Origin: Pseudolysinimonas_A sp044239695
Lineage (GTDB): Bacteria > Actinomycetota > Actinomycetes > Actinomycetales > Microbacteriaceae
Assembly: GCF_044239695.1 (NCBI RefSeq)
Contig: NZ_JBIIAW010000044.1
Location: forward strand, 1 to 23,225
Direction: 5' to 3'
DNA: 23,225 nucleotides
Shown here in pieces: positions 1 through 6,844 of this stretch. Position 1 is the stretch's first letter. Every line of letters starts with the position of its first letter. Made by a program: the position numbers and the translations under genes. The notes under the pieces were generated by a model. That model saw only the letters and a list, made by a program, of their open reading frames with translations, had not been told where the DNA came from and ran no database searches.

Positions 1-34
1 GCGACGGCTCGCCGGGCGTTCCAGCACCACGGCC

Positions 35-424
35 GTGTCGGTGTCGGCGACGCTGAGCACGCTCGGACTCCTCGGCACCGCGGCGGTGCTCATCCTGGCG
101 GGCGGCACCTTCGTGCGGGAGATCCTCACGATGTTCCGCTACGACGGCACGCTCGCGACGGTCACCGTCGCGGGAGGCGTGCTCGCCGGCCTCGCCGGCA
201 TCCTCTTGCGGTGGTCCTCGATCGGCGGGATCCTCGCCGGAGCCCTGGTGCTCATCGCCGGCATCTTTCTCTTCGCCTCGCCAGCAGCCACGGTTCCGAT
301 CCCGGGCGGCTTCATCGCCAGCTACGGTCTGCTGATGGTCGCGGGTGTGACCTTCCTCGCCGCGGCGGCCGGCGGAGCGGTGCGCGGACCGTACGAGGTT
401 TCGGAGCGCTCCGAGGCGCTGTAA
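35..424 (+). CDS. Small four-helix membrane protein, unknown; 5' end uncertain
   Basis: I do not recognise this protein. From the GTG at 35 it is 129 residues and almost entirely hydrophobic, with four likely membrane helices at about residues 7-23, 40-58, 62-82 and 92-113, and a short charged C-terminal tail (RGPYEVSERSEAL). The reading frame stays open from base 2 to the GTG with no stop, and no clear ribosome binding site precedes position 35, so the gene may begin outside the window and this could be only its C-terminal part. It lies directly upstream of rplY on the same strand. Its TAA stop also forms the first three bases of a TAACAT hexamer that could be the rplY promoter -10. Integral membrane location is supported by composition; function is not inferable. 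Confidence 0.6.
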   Translation: MSVSATLSTLGLLGTAAVLILAGGTFVREILTMFRYDGTLATVTVAGGVLAGLAGILLRWSSIGGILAGALVLIAGIFLFASPAATVPIPGGFIASYGLLMVAGVTFLAAAAGGAVRGPYEVSERSEAL

Positions 425-427
425 CAT
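401..427 (+). promoter_or_regulatory. Possible rplY promoter: 14-bp palindrome plus TAACAT -10
   Basis: TAACAT at 422-427 fits the actinobacterial TANNNT -10 consensus and overlaps the stop codon of the upstream gene. A perfect palindrome, TCGGAGCGCTCCGA, occupies 401-414, immediately upstream and inside the spacer region. No convincing -35 is visible. The palindrome could be an operator or chance in GC-rich DNA. Confidence 0.35.
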
Positions 428-448
428 GGGCCACTGAACTTCGGCGAG

Positions 449-467
449 GGCTCCGACACTCGGAGCC
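449..467 (+). promoter_or_regulatory. Perfect hairpin in the rplY 5' leader
   Basis: GGCTCCGA (449-456) and TCGGAGCC (460-467) pair perfectly over 8 bp around a CAC loop. It lies in the roughly 146-base leader between the putative -10 and the rplY ATG. No T-tract follows, so it is not a classic terminator. It may be a leader regulatory structure or a transcript-stabilising stem; autoregulation by the ribosomal protein is speculation. Confidence 0.5.
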
Positions 468-573
468 GTGATCGACGCGGTGGGGTGGCCCCAGGTCTTC
501 CTCGCGCTTTCGTGCGTTCGAGTTGAACAGACTAATCAGATTGGGCTCACGCCCTCGATCAAGGAGTACCACC

Positions 574-1263
574 ATGGCTACCGCCAAGGAGAACAAGGCC
601 GCCAAGGCCGCCAAGGCCGACGCGGCCGGCGACAACTCGCTCACCGTCGAGGTGCGCACCGAGTTCGGCAAGGGCTTCGCCCGTCGCCTCCGCGCCGCCG
701 GCAAGATCCCCGCCGTCATCTACGGACACGGCACCGAGCCGCGCCACGTCGCGCTCCCGGGTCACGAGACCGCGCTGATCATCCGCAAGGCCAACCAGGT
801 GCTCGACCTGCAGATCGAGGGCACGAGCCAGCTCGCCCTCGTGAAGGACGTGCAGAAGGACCCGGTGCACCAGATCATCGAGCACCTCGACCTCATCGTC
901 GTGCGCAAGGGCGAGAAGGTCACCGTCGACATCCCGGTGCACCTCGAGGGCGAGTCGGCCCCCGCGACGAGCGTCAACCAGGACGCCAACACGATCTCCC
1001 TCGAGGTCGAGGCGACCCACATCCCGGAGAGCGTCACCGTCAGCATCGAGGGTCTTCGCGAAGGCAGCCAGATCCTCGCGAAGGACGTCAAGCTGCCCGC
1101 CGGCGCGACCCTCATCACCGACCCCGAGGTGCTCATCGTCGGCATCACCGGCGAGACCGAGGCCGACCTGGGCGAGTCCGAGGAGACCGAGGCCGCCGAG
1201 GGCGAGGCCGCCGAAGGCGCCGCGGCCGAGGGCGACGCCCCGGCTGCCGACGCCGCGGAGTAA
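574..1263 (+). CDS. rplY: 50S ribosomal protein L25/general stress protein Ctc
   Basis: Binds 5S rRNA in the large ribosomal subunit; long Ctc-type versions are also called general stress proteins. The 229-residue product has a Lys/Ala-rich N-terminal extension, the conserved L25 start (TEFGKGFARRLRAAGKIPAVIYG is the family signature, about residues 29-51), the RKANQVLDLQIEG strand and KDVQKDPVHQIIEHLDL segment, then the beta-rich C-terminal TL5-type domain and a very acidic Ala/Glu-rich tail from about residue 193. The ATG at 574 is chosen over the in-frame ATG at 523 because AAGGAG (561-566) lies 7 bases before it and homologues begin here. pth follows 9 bases after the stop, the usual actinobacterial pairing. 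The length and acidic tail are normal for Microbacteriaceae. Confidence 0.96.
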   Translation: MATAKENKAAKAAKADAAGDNSLTVEVRTEFGKGFARRLRAAGKIPAVIYGHGTEPRHVALPGHETALIIRKANQVLDLQIEGTSQLALVKDVQKDPVHQIIEHLDLIVVRKGEKVTVDIPVHLEGESAPATSVNQDANTISLEVEATHIPESVTVSIEGLREGSQILAKDVKLPAGATLITDPEVLIVGITGETEADLGESEETEAAEGEAAEGAAAEGDAPAADAAE

Positions 1264-1272
1264 CTCCCGCAC

Positions 1273-1857
1273 GTGGCCGACGATCGCTGGCTCGTGGTCG
1301 GGCTCGGGAATCCCGGGCCCGGCTACGCCGGCCACCGTCACAACGTCGGCCAGATGGTCGTCGCCGAGCTGGCATCCCGGCTCGGCGGCACCTTCAAGGT
1401 GCACAAGGCGGGCGCGACCGTCGCCGAGGTGCGGGTGCGCCCGGGCGGCGACCGGATCGCGCTCGCCGTGCCTTCGACGTTCATGAACCTCTCCGGCCGC
1501 CCGGTCGCCGGACTGCTGAAGTTCTACTCGCTCGACGCCTCGCGGCTCATCGTCATCCATGACGAGCTGGATCTGCCCTACGACACCGTCCGGCTGAAGA
1601 CCGGCGGCGGTCCCGGCGGTCACAACGGCGTGCGCGACATCATCGCCGTCGCGGGCCCCGACTTCGTGCGCGTGCGCGTCGGCGTCGGACGGCCCCCCGG
1701 TCGGCAGGATCCCGCCGACTTCGTGCTCTCGCCGTTCTCGAAGGTGGAGCGGGAGACGTTGCCGAACCTCATCGCCGACGCCGCGGACGCCGTCGAGCTG
1801 GTGCTCGCCGACGGGCTCCTCCCCGCGCAGCAGCGGGTGCACGCCCCGAAGGACTGA
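1273..1857 (+). CDS. pth: Peptidyl-tRNA hydrolase
   Basis: Cytosolic esterase that releases peptides from peptidyl-tRNA dropped by stalled ribosomes, recycling the tRNA. The 194-residue length is typical of bacterial Pth. The family landmarks are all present: GLGNPGPGY with Asn13, the catalytic His23 in HRHNVG, FMNLSG with Asn72, HDELDLP with the catalytic-pair Asp97, and GGGPGGHNG with Asn118. The GTG start at 1273 is supported by GGAG at 1257-1260, overlapping the end of rplY, so the two genes are probably translationally linked and co-transcribed. A two-armed repeat follows the stop before mfd. No residue of the active site is missing. Confidence 0.97.
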   Translation: MADDRWLVVGLGNPGPGYAGHRHNVGQMVVAELASRLGGTFKVHKAGATVAEVRVRPGGDRIALAVPSTFMNLSGRPVAGLLKFYSLDASRLIVIHDELDLPYDTVRLKTGGGPGGHNGVRDIIAVAGPDFVRVRVGVGRPPGRQDPADFVLSPFSKVERETLPNLIADAADAVELVLADGLLPAQQRVHAPKD

Positions 1858-1871
1858 CCGACACCCCTCGC

Positions 1872-1969
1872 GGGTCGAGTGCCGACCGCGCAGCGGTCGG
1901 TGTATCGAGGCCCACCGGCGGGTGACCCTGGTTGGGTTTCGATACACCCGCTGCGCGGGCACTCAACCC
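1872..1969. repeat. REP/REPIN-like two-armed inverted repeat upstream of mfd
   Basis: Two arms in inverted orientation: 1872-1913 (begins GGGTCGAGTGCC, ends GTATCGAGGCCC) and the reverse complement of 1934-1969 (begins GGGTTGAGTGCC, ends GTATCGAAACCC). Each arm contains its own hairpin, CCGACCGC-GCA-GCGGTCGG in the left and CCCGC-TGC-GCGGG in the right. The flanks are conserved while the inner stems differ with compensation, as in REP-type elements. A related element sits at 5532-5624. The whole could fold as one long hairpin between pth and mfd. Confidence 0.75.
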
Positions 1970-1996
1970 GCGGAAGCGGAGGTCGGGGGAGCGCCG

Positions 1997-2002
1997 TAAG
2001 CT
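1997..2002 (+). promoter_or_regulatory. Putative mfd -10, leaderless arrangement
   Basis: TAAGCT matches TANNNT and ends 7 bases before the GTG at 2010, the spacing expected when transcription starts at the start codon. No good Shine-Dalgarno sequence lies at normal spacing. No clear -35. Confidence 0.4.
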
Positions 2003-2009
2003 CGAACGA

Positions 2010-5000
2010 GTGGGTCTGCACGCGTTGATTCCGGGGTTGGCGCACGCCCGCGCGCTCGAAACCGCTCTGCGGTTCCGTGAGAAGGATGCCGACTTCTCGA
2101 TGGTCGAGGGGCTGCGGGTGCCGGTGCTCGCCACCCTGCTCAGCGCCCGCGGCGACGCGCAGGCGGTGCTCGCGGTCACCGCGACGGGCCGCGAGGTGGA
2201 TGCCGTCATCGGCTCGATGCGCGCCTACCTGCCGACGGCGACGGTGCTGGATTTCCCGGCCTGGGAGACCCTGCCGCATGAGCGTCTGAGCCCGAGCGCC
2301 GAGACCGTCGGCCGACGCCTCAGCGCCCTGCGCGAGATGGGCCGCTGGGCAGCGAAGCGCGAGGGTCACCTCGTCGTCGTCACCACTGTCCGGGCCGCGC
2401 TGCAGCCCGTCGTCCCGGGGCTGGTCGATGTGGAGTCGATCGTGCTCACGAAGGGCGGCCGCGGCTACGACCTCGCCGCCCTCTCGCTGCGGCTCGCCGA
2501 ACTCGCCTACGCCCGGGTCGACCTCGTCACCCGCCGCGGCGAGTTCGCGGTGCGCGGCGGCATTCTCGACGTCTTTCCGCCGGATGCCGAGCATCCCGTG
2601 CGCGCCGACTTCTTCGGCGACGAGATCGAGACGCTCAAGGCCTTCTCGGTCGCCGACCAGCGCTCCCTCGACGGCGAACTCGAGCGCGTCGATCTGCTGC
2701 CCAGCCGAGAGATGCTGCTCACCCCGGAGGTGCGCCAGCGCGCGAAGGAGATGGAGCGCGAGTTCCCGAGCCTCGAGGGGATGCTCGCGAAGATCGCCGA
2801 AGGCATCCCGGTCGAGGGGATGGAGTCGCTCGCTCCCGCCCTCGTCGGTGACCTCGTGCCGCTCACCGACCTGCTGCCCGGGGATGCCGCGGTCGCGATC
2901 CTGAGTCCGGAACGTGTCGCGACCCGGGCGCTGAGTCTCGCCGAGACGAACCGCGAGTTCCTCGACGCGGCCTGGAGCGCGGCGACGGCCGGGGCGAAGG
3001 CGCCGATCAGCCTCGACCGCGGCGACTTCTTGACGGTGAGCCAGCTCCGAGCCGCCGCCGCCCCGCGCACCTGGTGGACGTTCAGTCCCTTCGACTCCGA
3101 CGCCGACGAGGTCGTGCGCGTTCCCGGCATCCCGATCCCCAGTTTCGCCGGGCAGGTCGAGGGCGCCGTCGATCACGTCGCCGCCCTCGTGCGCGACGGC
3201 TGGGAGGTCACGGTCACCGCCGCCGGCACCGGCATGGTCGAACGCGCGCGTGACGTGCTGGCCCAGGCGGGGGTCGAGCCGGCCGTCGAGCAGGCGACGA
3301 TCGAGGCCGGCTTCGCGCTGCCCGACGAGAAGATCGCCGTGCTCTCCGAGGCGGAGTTCTACGGTCGCGCCGCCGCGATCGACCAGCGTGCCCGCGGCAA
3401 GCTCGCCAGTCGGCGCAAGAACGTCGTCGACCCGCTGCAGCTGAAGGCCGGCGACTTCGTCGTGCACGAGACCCACGGCATCGGCCGTTTCGTCGAACTC
3501 ATCTCGCGCGAGGTCGCGTCGGGGGAGCGCACCGCCCGCGGACCGCTCGGCACGACGCACGCCAAGGTGACGCGCGAGTACCTCGTCATCGAGTACGCGC
3601 CGAGCAAGCGCGGCGGCGCGCCCGACCGCTTGAGCGTGCCGACCGACCAGCTCGACCTCCTCTCCCGCTACGTCGGCGGCGAGGCCCCGGCGCTGTCGAA
3701 GATGGGCGGTTCGGACTGGGCCGCCGCGAAGGGCAAGGCCCGCAAGGCCGTGCGCGACATCGCCGTCGAACTCGTGAAGCTCTACTCCGCGCGGATGGCG
3801 AGCCAGGGGCACGCGTTCCCGCCCGACACCCCCTGGCAGCGCGAGCTGGAGGAGGCGTTCCCGTTCGCCGAGACCCCCGATCAGCTGGTCACGATCGACG
3901 ACGTGAAGGCCGACATGGAGCGGCCGATCCCGATGGACCGCCTCATCTCGGGCGACGTCGGCTACGGCAAGACCGAGATCGCCGTGCGCGCCGCGTTCAA
4001 GGCCGTGCAGGACGGCAAGCAGGTCGTGATGCTCGTGCCGACGACGCTGCTCGTGCGGCAGCACATGGAGACCTTCGCCGAACGGTTCGCCGGCTTCCCC
4101 GTGCACCTCCGCGCGCTCAGCCGGTTCCAGACCGCGAAGGAGTCGAAGGAGACGATCGAGGGTCTCGCGACGGGAGAGGTGGATGTCGTCATCGGCACCC
4201 ATCGACTGCTCAGCGACGGCATCCGTTTCAAGGACCTCGGCCTGGTCATCATCGACGAGGAGCAGCGCTTCGGCGTCGAGCACAAGGATGCACTCAAGAA
4301 GCTGAAGACGAACGTCGACATCCTGGCGATGTCGGCGACCCCGATCCCGCGCACGCTCGAGATGGCGGTCACCGGCATCCGCGAGATGTCGACCCTCGCG
4401 ACGCCGCCGGAGGACCGGCATCCGATCCTCACCTTCGTCGGGCCGTGGAACGAGAAGCAGGTCAGTGCCGCCATCCGGCGCGAACTGCTGCGCGAAGGTC
4501 AGGTGTTCTTCGTGCACAACCGGGTGTCGTCGATCAACCGGGTCGCGGCGCAGCTCGCCGACCTCGTGCCCGAGGCGCGCATCGCCGTCGCCCACGGGCA
4601 ACTCTCCGAGAGCGTGCTCGAGCAGGTGATCGTCGACTTCTGGGAGCGCAAGTTCGACGTGCTCGTCTCGACGACGATCATCGAGACCGGCATCGACATC
4701 GCCAACGCGAACACCCTGATCATCGACGCCGCCGACAAGTACGGCCTGTCGCAACTGCACCAGATCCGCGGACGCGTGGGACGCGGCCGGGAGCGCGCCT
4801 ACGCCTACTTCCTCTACTCCGACGACAAGCCGCTGGGCGAAGTCGCGCAGGACCGCCTCGAGACGATCGCCGCGAACACCGAACTCGGGTCGGGGATGCA
4901 GGTGGCGCTGAAGGACCTCGAGATCCGCGGCGCCGGCAACCTGCTCGGCGGGGAGCAGTCGGGCCACATCGCGGGGGTCGGGTTCGACCTCTACCTGCGC

Positions 5001-5537
5001 ATGATCGGCGAGGCGGTCGCGACCTTCCGCGGCGATGTCGCCGAAGGGCAGACCGAGCTGCGGCTCGAACTGCCGGTGGATGCCCGCATCCCCGAGGAGT
5101 ACCTCGAGAGCGAGCGACTGCGGCTCGAGGCGTACCAGAAGCTCTCGACGGCGGCCGCGCCCGCGTCGCCGGATGACGCCATCGACTCTGTCGCCGAGGA
5201 GCTCACCGACCGCTACGGCGACCTGCCGGATGCCGTGCAGAACCTCGTCGCGATCTCCCGGCTGCGGCGTCAGGCCATCAAGGCGGGACTGTCGGATGTC
5301 GTCGCCGTCGGCGGCAACCTGCGCATCGCCCCCGCTGAGCTGCCCGACTCCAAGCAGCTGCGCCTCAAGCGCATGTACCCGGGAGCCCGGGAGTTCGCGG
5401 CGGCGAAGGCGCTCAGCATCCCGCTGCCGCAGGGTACCGACGCCGACCTGATCGCCTGGGTCGGCGGCGTGCTCACCGCCCTCTTCGGCGAGACGCCCCA
5501 GGCCACCCCACCCGCCATCGCCCCGACCGTCGGTTGA
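2010..5537 (+). CDS. mfd: Transcription-repair coupling factor Mfd
   Basis: DNA translocase that removes RNA polymerase stalled at lesions and recruits UvrA for nucleotide excision repair. The 1175-residue product is full length for the family. In order it shows the UvrB-like N-terminal region (DFPAWETLPHERLSP near residue 90), the RNA-polymerase-interacting CarD-like domain starting about residue 478 (LKAGDFVVHETHGIGRF), the helicase Walker A GDVGYGKT at 648-655, the DEEQ box at 749-752, MSATPIPRTL, the QIRGRVGRGRE motif VI, the translocation segment RGAGNLLGGEQSGH, and the C-terminal TRCF domain from about residue 1015. The in-frame TTG at 1932 is rejected because it lies inside a palindromic repeat; GTG 2010 gives the expected LIPGLAHARAL-type N-terminus. 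The stop codon lies inside the downstream repeat arm. It converges on the VOC gene. Confidence 0.97.
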   Translation: MGLHALIPGLAHARALETALRFREKDADFSMVEGLRVPVLATLLSARGDAQAVLAVTATGREVDAVIGSMRAYLPTATVLDFPAWETLPHERLSPSAETVGRRLSALREMGRWAAKREGHLVVVTTVRAALQPVVPGLVDVESIVLTKGGRGYDLAALSLRLAELAYARVDLVTRRGEFAVRGGILDVFPPDAEHPVRADFFGDEIETLKAFSVADQRSLDGELERVDLLPSREMLLTPEVRQRAKEMEREFPSLEGMLAKIAEGIPVEGMESLAPALVGDLVPLTDLLPGDAAVAILSPERVATRALSLAETNREFLDAAWSAATAGAKAPISLDRGDFLTVSQLRAAAAPRTWWTFSPFDSDADEVVRVPGIPIPSFAGQVEGAVDHVAALVRDGWEVTVTAAGTGMVERARDVLAQAGVEPAVEQATIEAGFALPDEKIAVLSEAEFYGRAAAIDQRARGKLASRRKNVVDPLQLKAGDFVVHETHGIGRFVELISREVASGERTARGPLGTTHAKVTREYLVIEYAPSKRGGAPDRLSVPTDQLDLLSRYVGGEAPALSKMGGSDWAAAKGKARKAVRDIAVELVKLYSARMASQGHAFPPDTPWQRELEEAFPFAETPDQLVTIDDVKADMERPIPMDRLISGDVGYGKTEIAVRAAFKAVQDGKQVVMLVPTTLLVRQHMETFAERFAGFPVHLRALSRFQTAKESKETIEGLATGEVDVVIGTHRLLSDGIRFKDLGLVIIDEEQRFGVEHKDALKKLKTNVDILAMSATPIPRTLEMAVTGIREMSTLATPPEDRHPILTFVGPWNEKQVSAAIRRELLREGQVFFVHNRVSSINRVAAQLADLVPEARIAVAHGQLSESVLEQVIVDFWERKFDVLVSTTIIETGIDIANANTLIIDAADKYGLSQLHQIRGRVGRGRERAYAYFLYSDDKPLGEVAQDRLETIAANTELGSGMQVALKDLEIRGAGNLLGGEQSGHIAGVGFDLYLRMIGEAVATFRGDVAEGQTELRLELPVDARIPEEYLESERLRLEAYQKLSTAAAPASPDDAIDSVAEELTDRYGDLPDAVQNLVAISRLRRQAIKAGLSDVVAVGGNLRIAPAELPDSKQLRLKRMYPGAREFAAAKALSIPLPQGTDADLIAWVGGVLTALFGETPQATPPAIAPTVG

Positions 5538-5624
5538 GCAGCGCCCAACGGGCGCGTGTCGAAACCGGGCCCGCGAGGTACTTCGGCCGGTGGTTTCGAC
5601 ACGCCGCTTCGCGGCTGCTCAACC
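5532..5624. repeat. REP/REPIN-like two-armed inverted repeat, mfd 3' end
   Basis: Left arm 5532-5566 reads GGTTGAGCAGC-GCCCAACGGGC-GCGTGTCGAAACC; the reverse complement of the right arm (5592-5624) reads GGTTGAGCAGC-CGCGAAGCG-GCGTGTCGAAACC. The outer sequences are identical and the internal hairpins differ. It fills the gap between the convergent mfd and VOC genes, includes the mfd TGA (5535-5537), and belongs to the same family as 1872-1969. It could act as a bidirectional transcript end, though no T-tract is present. Confidence 0.8.
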
Positions 5625-5635
5625 GGCGGTTCTCG

Positions 5636-6016
5636 TCAACCAGCGAGAACCGAGAGGATGTTGCCCGCAGGGTCGGTGAACCACGCGATGTCGGGCCCGT
5701 TGCCCGTGGCCTTTCCGCGCATCACGCCTTTCTCGTCCTGCGGCATCCCCGCGTAGCGCTCGAGCGTCACGCCGGCGGCCTCGAGCTCGGCGACGGCGGC
5801 GTCGATGTCGTCGACCTCGAAGTTGAGCACCGTGAAGGTCGCGGGCTCGTGGTTCTGCTTCGGGTAGAGGAAGACGTGACCGCCGCCGGGCAGCTGCACC
5901 GCGAGCCCCATCCCGGTGTCCTCGACGGAGAGGCCGAGGGTGTCGCGGTAGAAGGCGAGCGCCGCCGCATGGTCGTTCACGGAGAAGCCGCTGAAGGAAC
6001 TGCCGAACGTCAACAT
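5636..6016 (-). CDS. VOC-fold (glyoxalase/bleomycin-resistance-like) protein
   Basis: A single vicinal-oxygen-chelate domain of 126 residues. The pattern is typical: an initial FGSSFSGFSVNDHAAALAFY strand-helix, YRDTLGL, then LPGGGHVFLYP, a second half with NFEVDDIDAAVAELEAAGV, and the ending WFTDPAGNILSVL. Members bind metals or small hydrophobic ligands and include glyoxalases, dioxygenases and antibiotic-binding proteins; the specific substrate cannot be read here. The ATG at 6016 is chosen because it begins the domain; the longer open frame upstream runs antisense-like through the CPBP gene and is rejected. The gene is 29 bases downstream of the CPBP gene on the same strand, so co-transcription is plausible, and it converges on mfd. 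Confidence 0.85.
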   Translation of the reverse strand: MLTFGSSFSGFSVNDHAAALAFYRDTLGLSVEDTGMGLAVQLPGGGHVFLYPKQNHEPATFTVLNFEVDDIDAAVAELEAAGVTLERYAGMPQDEKGVMRGKATGNGPDIAWFTDPAGNILSVLAG

Positions 6017-6045
6017 GCCGCCAGCATTCCACCGACGACCGACGG

Positions 6046-6786
6046 TCAGGGCTTCGCCCAGGCTCTGCCCAGAACGATCGGGATGAGCACCATCGACCGC
6101 AGATCGATGAGCGCGTGCAGCAGGACCGGCACGACGATCGACCCGGTCACCAGGTACAGGACCACGAACACCGCGCCGAGCAGCGTCGAGAACAGGATGC
6201 CGAGCGGACCCTGGTAGAGGTGAAGCAGCCCGAACAGCAGGGTCGCCCCCAGGAAGGCGGCGACGGCGTTGCCGGTCACGGCGAACACGAGGGCGGGAAG
6301 TCCGAGCCGGAACAGCAGCTCCTCGAAGACGCCCGCGCTGACCGACAGGGCGACCCCGTAGCGCAGCTCGCCGCGAGTGCGGGGGAGGAGTGCCCGGATG
6401 TCGCCCACCGTCGGGGCTTCGTCGATCGAGTCGCGGATGAGGATCACCGGCAGGACCAGGCCGACGACGAGGATCACCGCGACGGCGATCGCGACCCCCG
6501 CTCCGTAGGGCTCGCCGAGGAACGAGCGCACGGCGGCGATCGGCGCCCATCGCTGGGCCTCGGCCAGTACGGGGGCGACGGATGCCCACGCCCCGACGAT
6601 CGTCGCGAGCGAGAGGCCGCCCAGCGAGACGGCCGCCTCGATCGCCCAGCGGCGGTAGACCTTCTGCCGGGCGACGGTGGACCGCATCCGTTTGAAGCGC
6701 GCGTAGTCGCGCCGCTCGCGCATGAGCGCCCGCCAGAGGAGCACGGCGACGACGACGCCGAGAAGGGCGAGAGCAGCGGCGTCCAC
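6046..6786 (-). CDS. CPBP-family intramembrane glutamic metalloprotease
   Basis: Integral membrane protein of 246 residues in the CAAX protease/bacteriocin-processing (CPBP, Abi) family, related to Rce1. The three active-site motifs are visible: EELLFR with Glu155, Glu156 and Arg160; FGLLH with His189; and HALID with His224 and Asp228. About seven hydrophobic segments are seen, at roughly 2-20, 45-70, 97-117, 143-170, 173-192, 195-215 and 217-240. Substrates of actinobacterial members are mostly unknown. The GTG at 6786 has a GGGGGA ribosome binding site about 10 bases upstream. It is divergent from the MFS gene across a 58-bp gap. An overlapping ATGATG lies in another frame and is not the start. 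Confidence 0.88.
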   Translation of the reverse strand: MDAAALALLGVVVAVLLWRALMRERRDYARFKRMRSTVARQKVYRRWAIEAAVSLGGLSLATIVGAWASVAPVLAEAQRWAPIAAVRSFLGEPYGAGVAIAVAVILVVGLVLPVILIRDSIDEAPTVGDIRALLPRTRGELRYGVALSVSAGVFEELLFRLGLPALVFAVTGNAVAAFLGATLLFGLLHLYQGPLGILFSTLLGAVFVVLYLVTGSIVVPVLLHALIDLRSMVLIPIVLGRAWAKP

Positions 6787-6844
6787 CGGTCCATCATCCC
6801 CCGCGGGTCAGCGCCGGCGCTCGCCGAGTGGTTGGCTAGGGCGA

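Noticed and set aside
468..1562. 364-codon frame across rplY and pth
   Set aside because: Shifted-frame shadow rich in Arg/Gly/Pro; both real genes read in other frames.
1932..2009. Upstream in-frame TTG start for mfd
   Set aside because: Lies within the palindromic repeat arm, gives a non-conserved extension, and is upstream of the likely -10.
1620..4967. 1115-codon open frame antisense to pth and mfd
   Set aside because: Produced by the GC-rich third positions of mfd; the translation is Arg/Asp/Glu/Leu-biased with no domain, and mfd is certain.
6017..6589. N-terminal extension of the VOC protein to 317 residues
   Set aside because: The extra part runs through the CPBP gene in another frame; VOC homology begins at the ATG at 6016.
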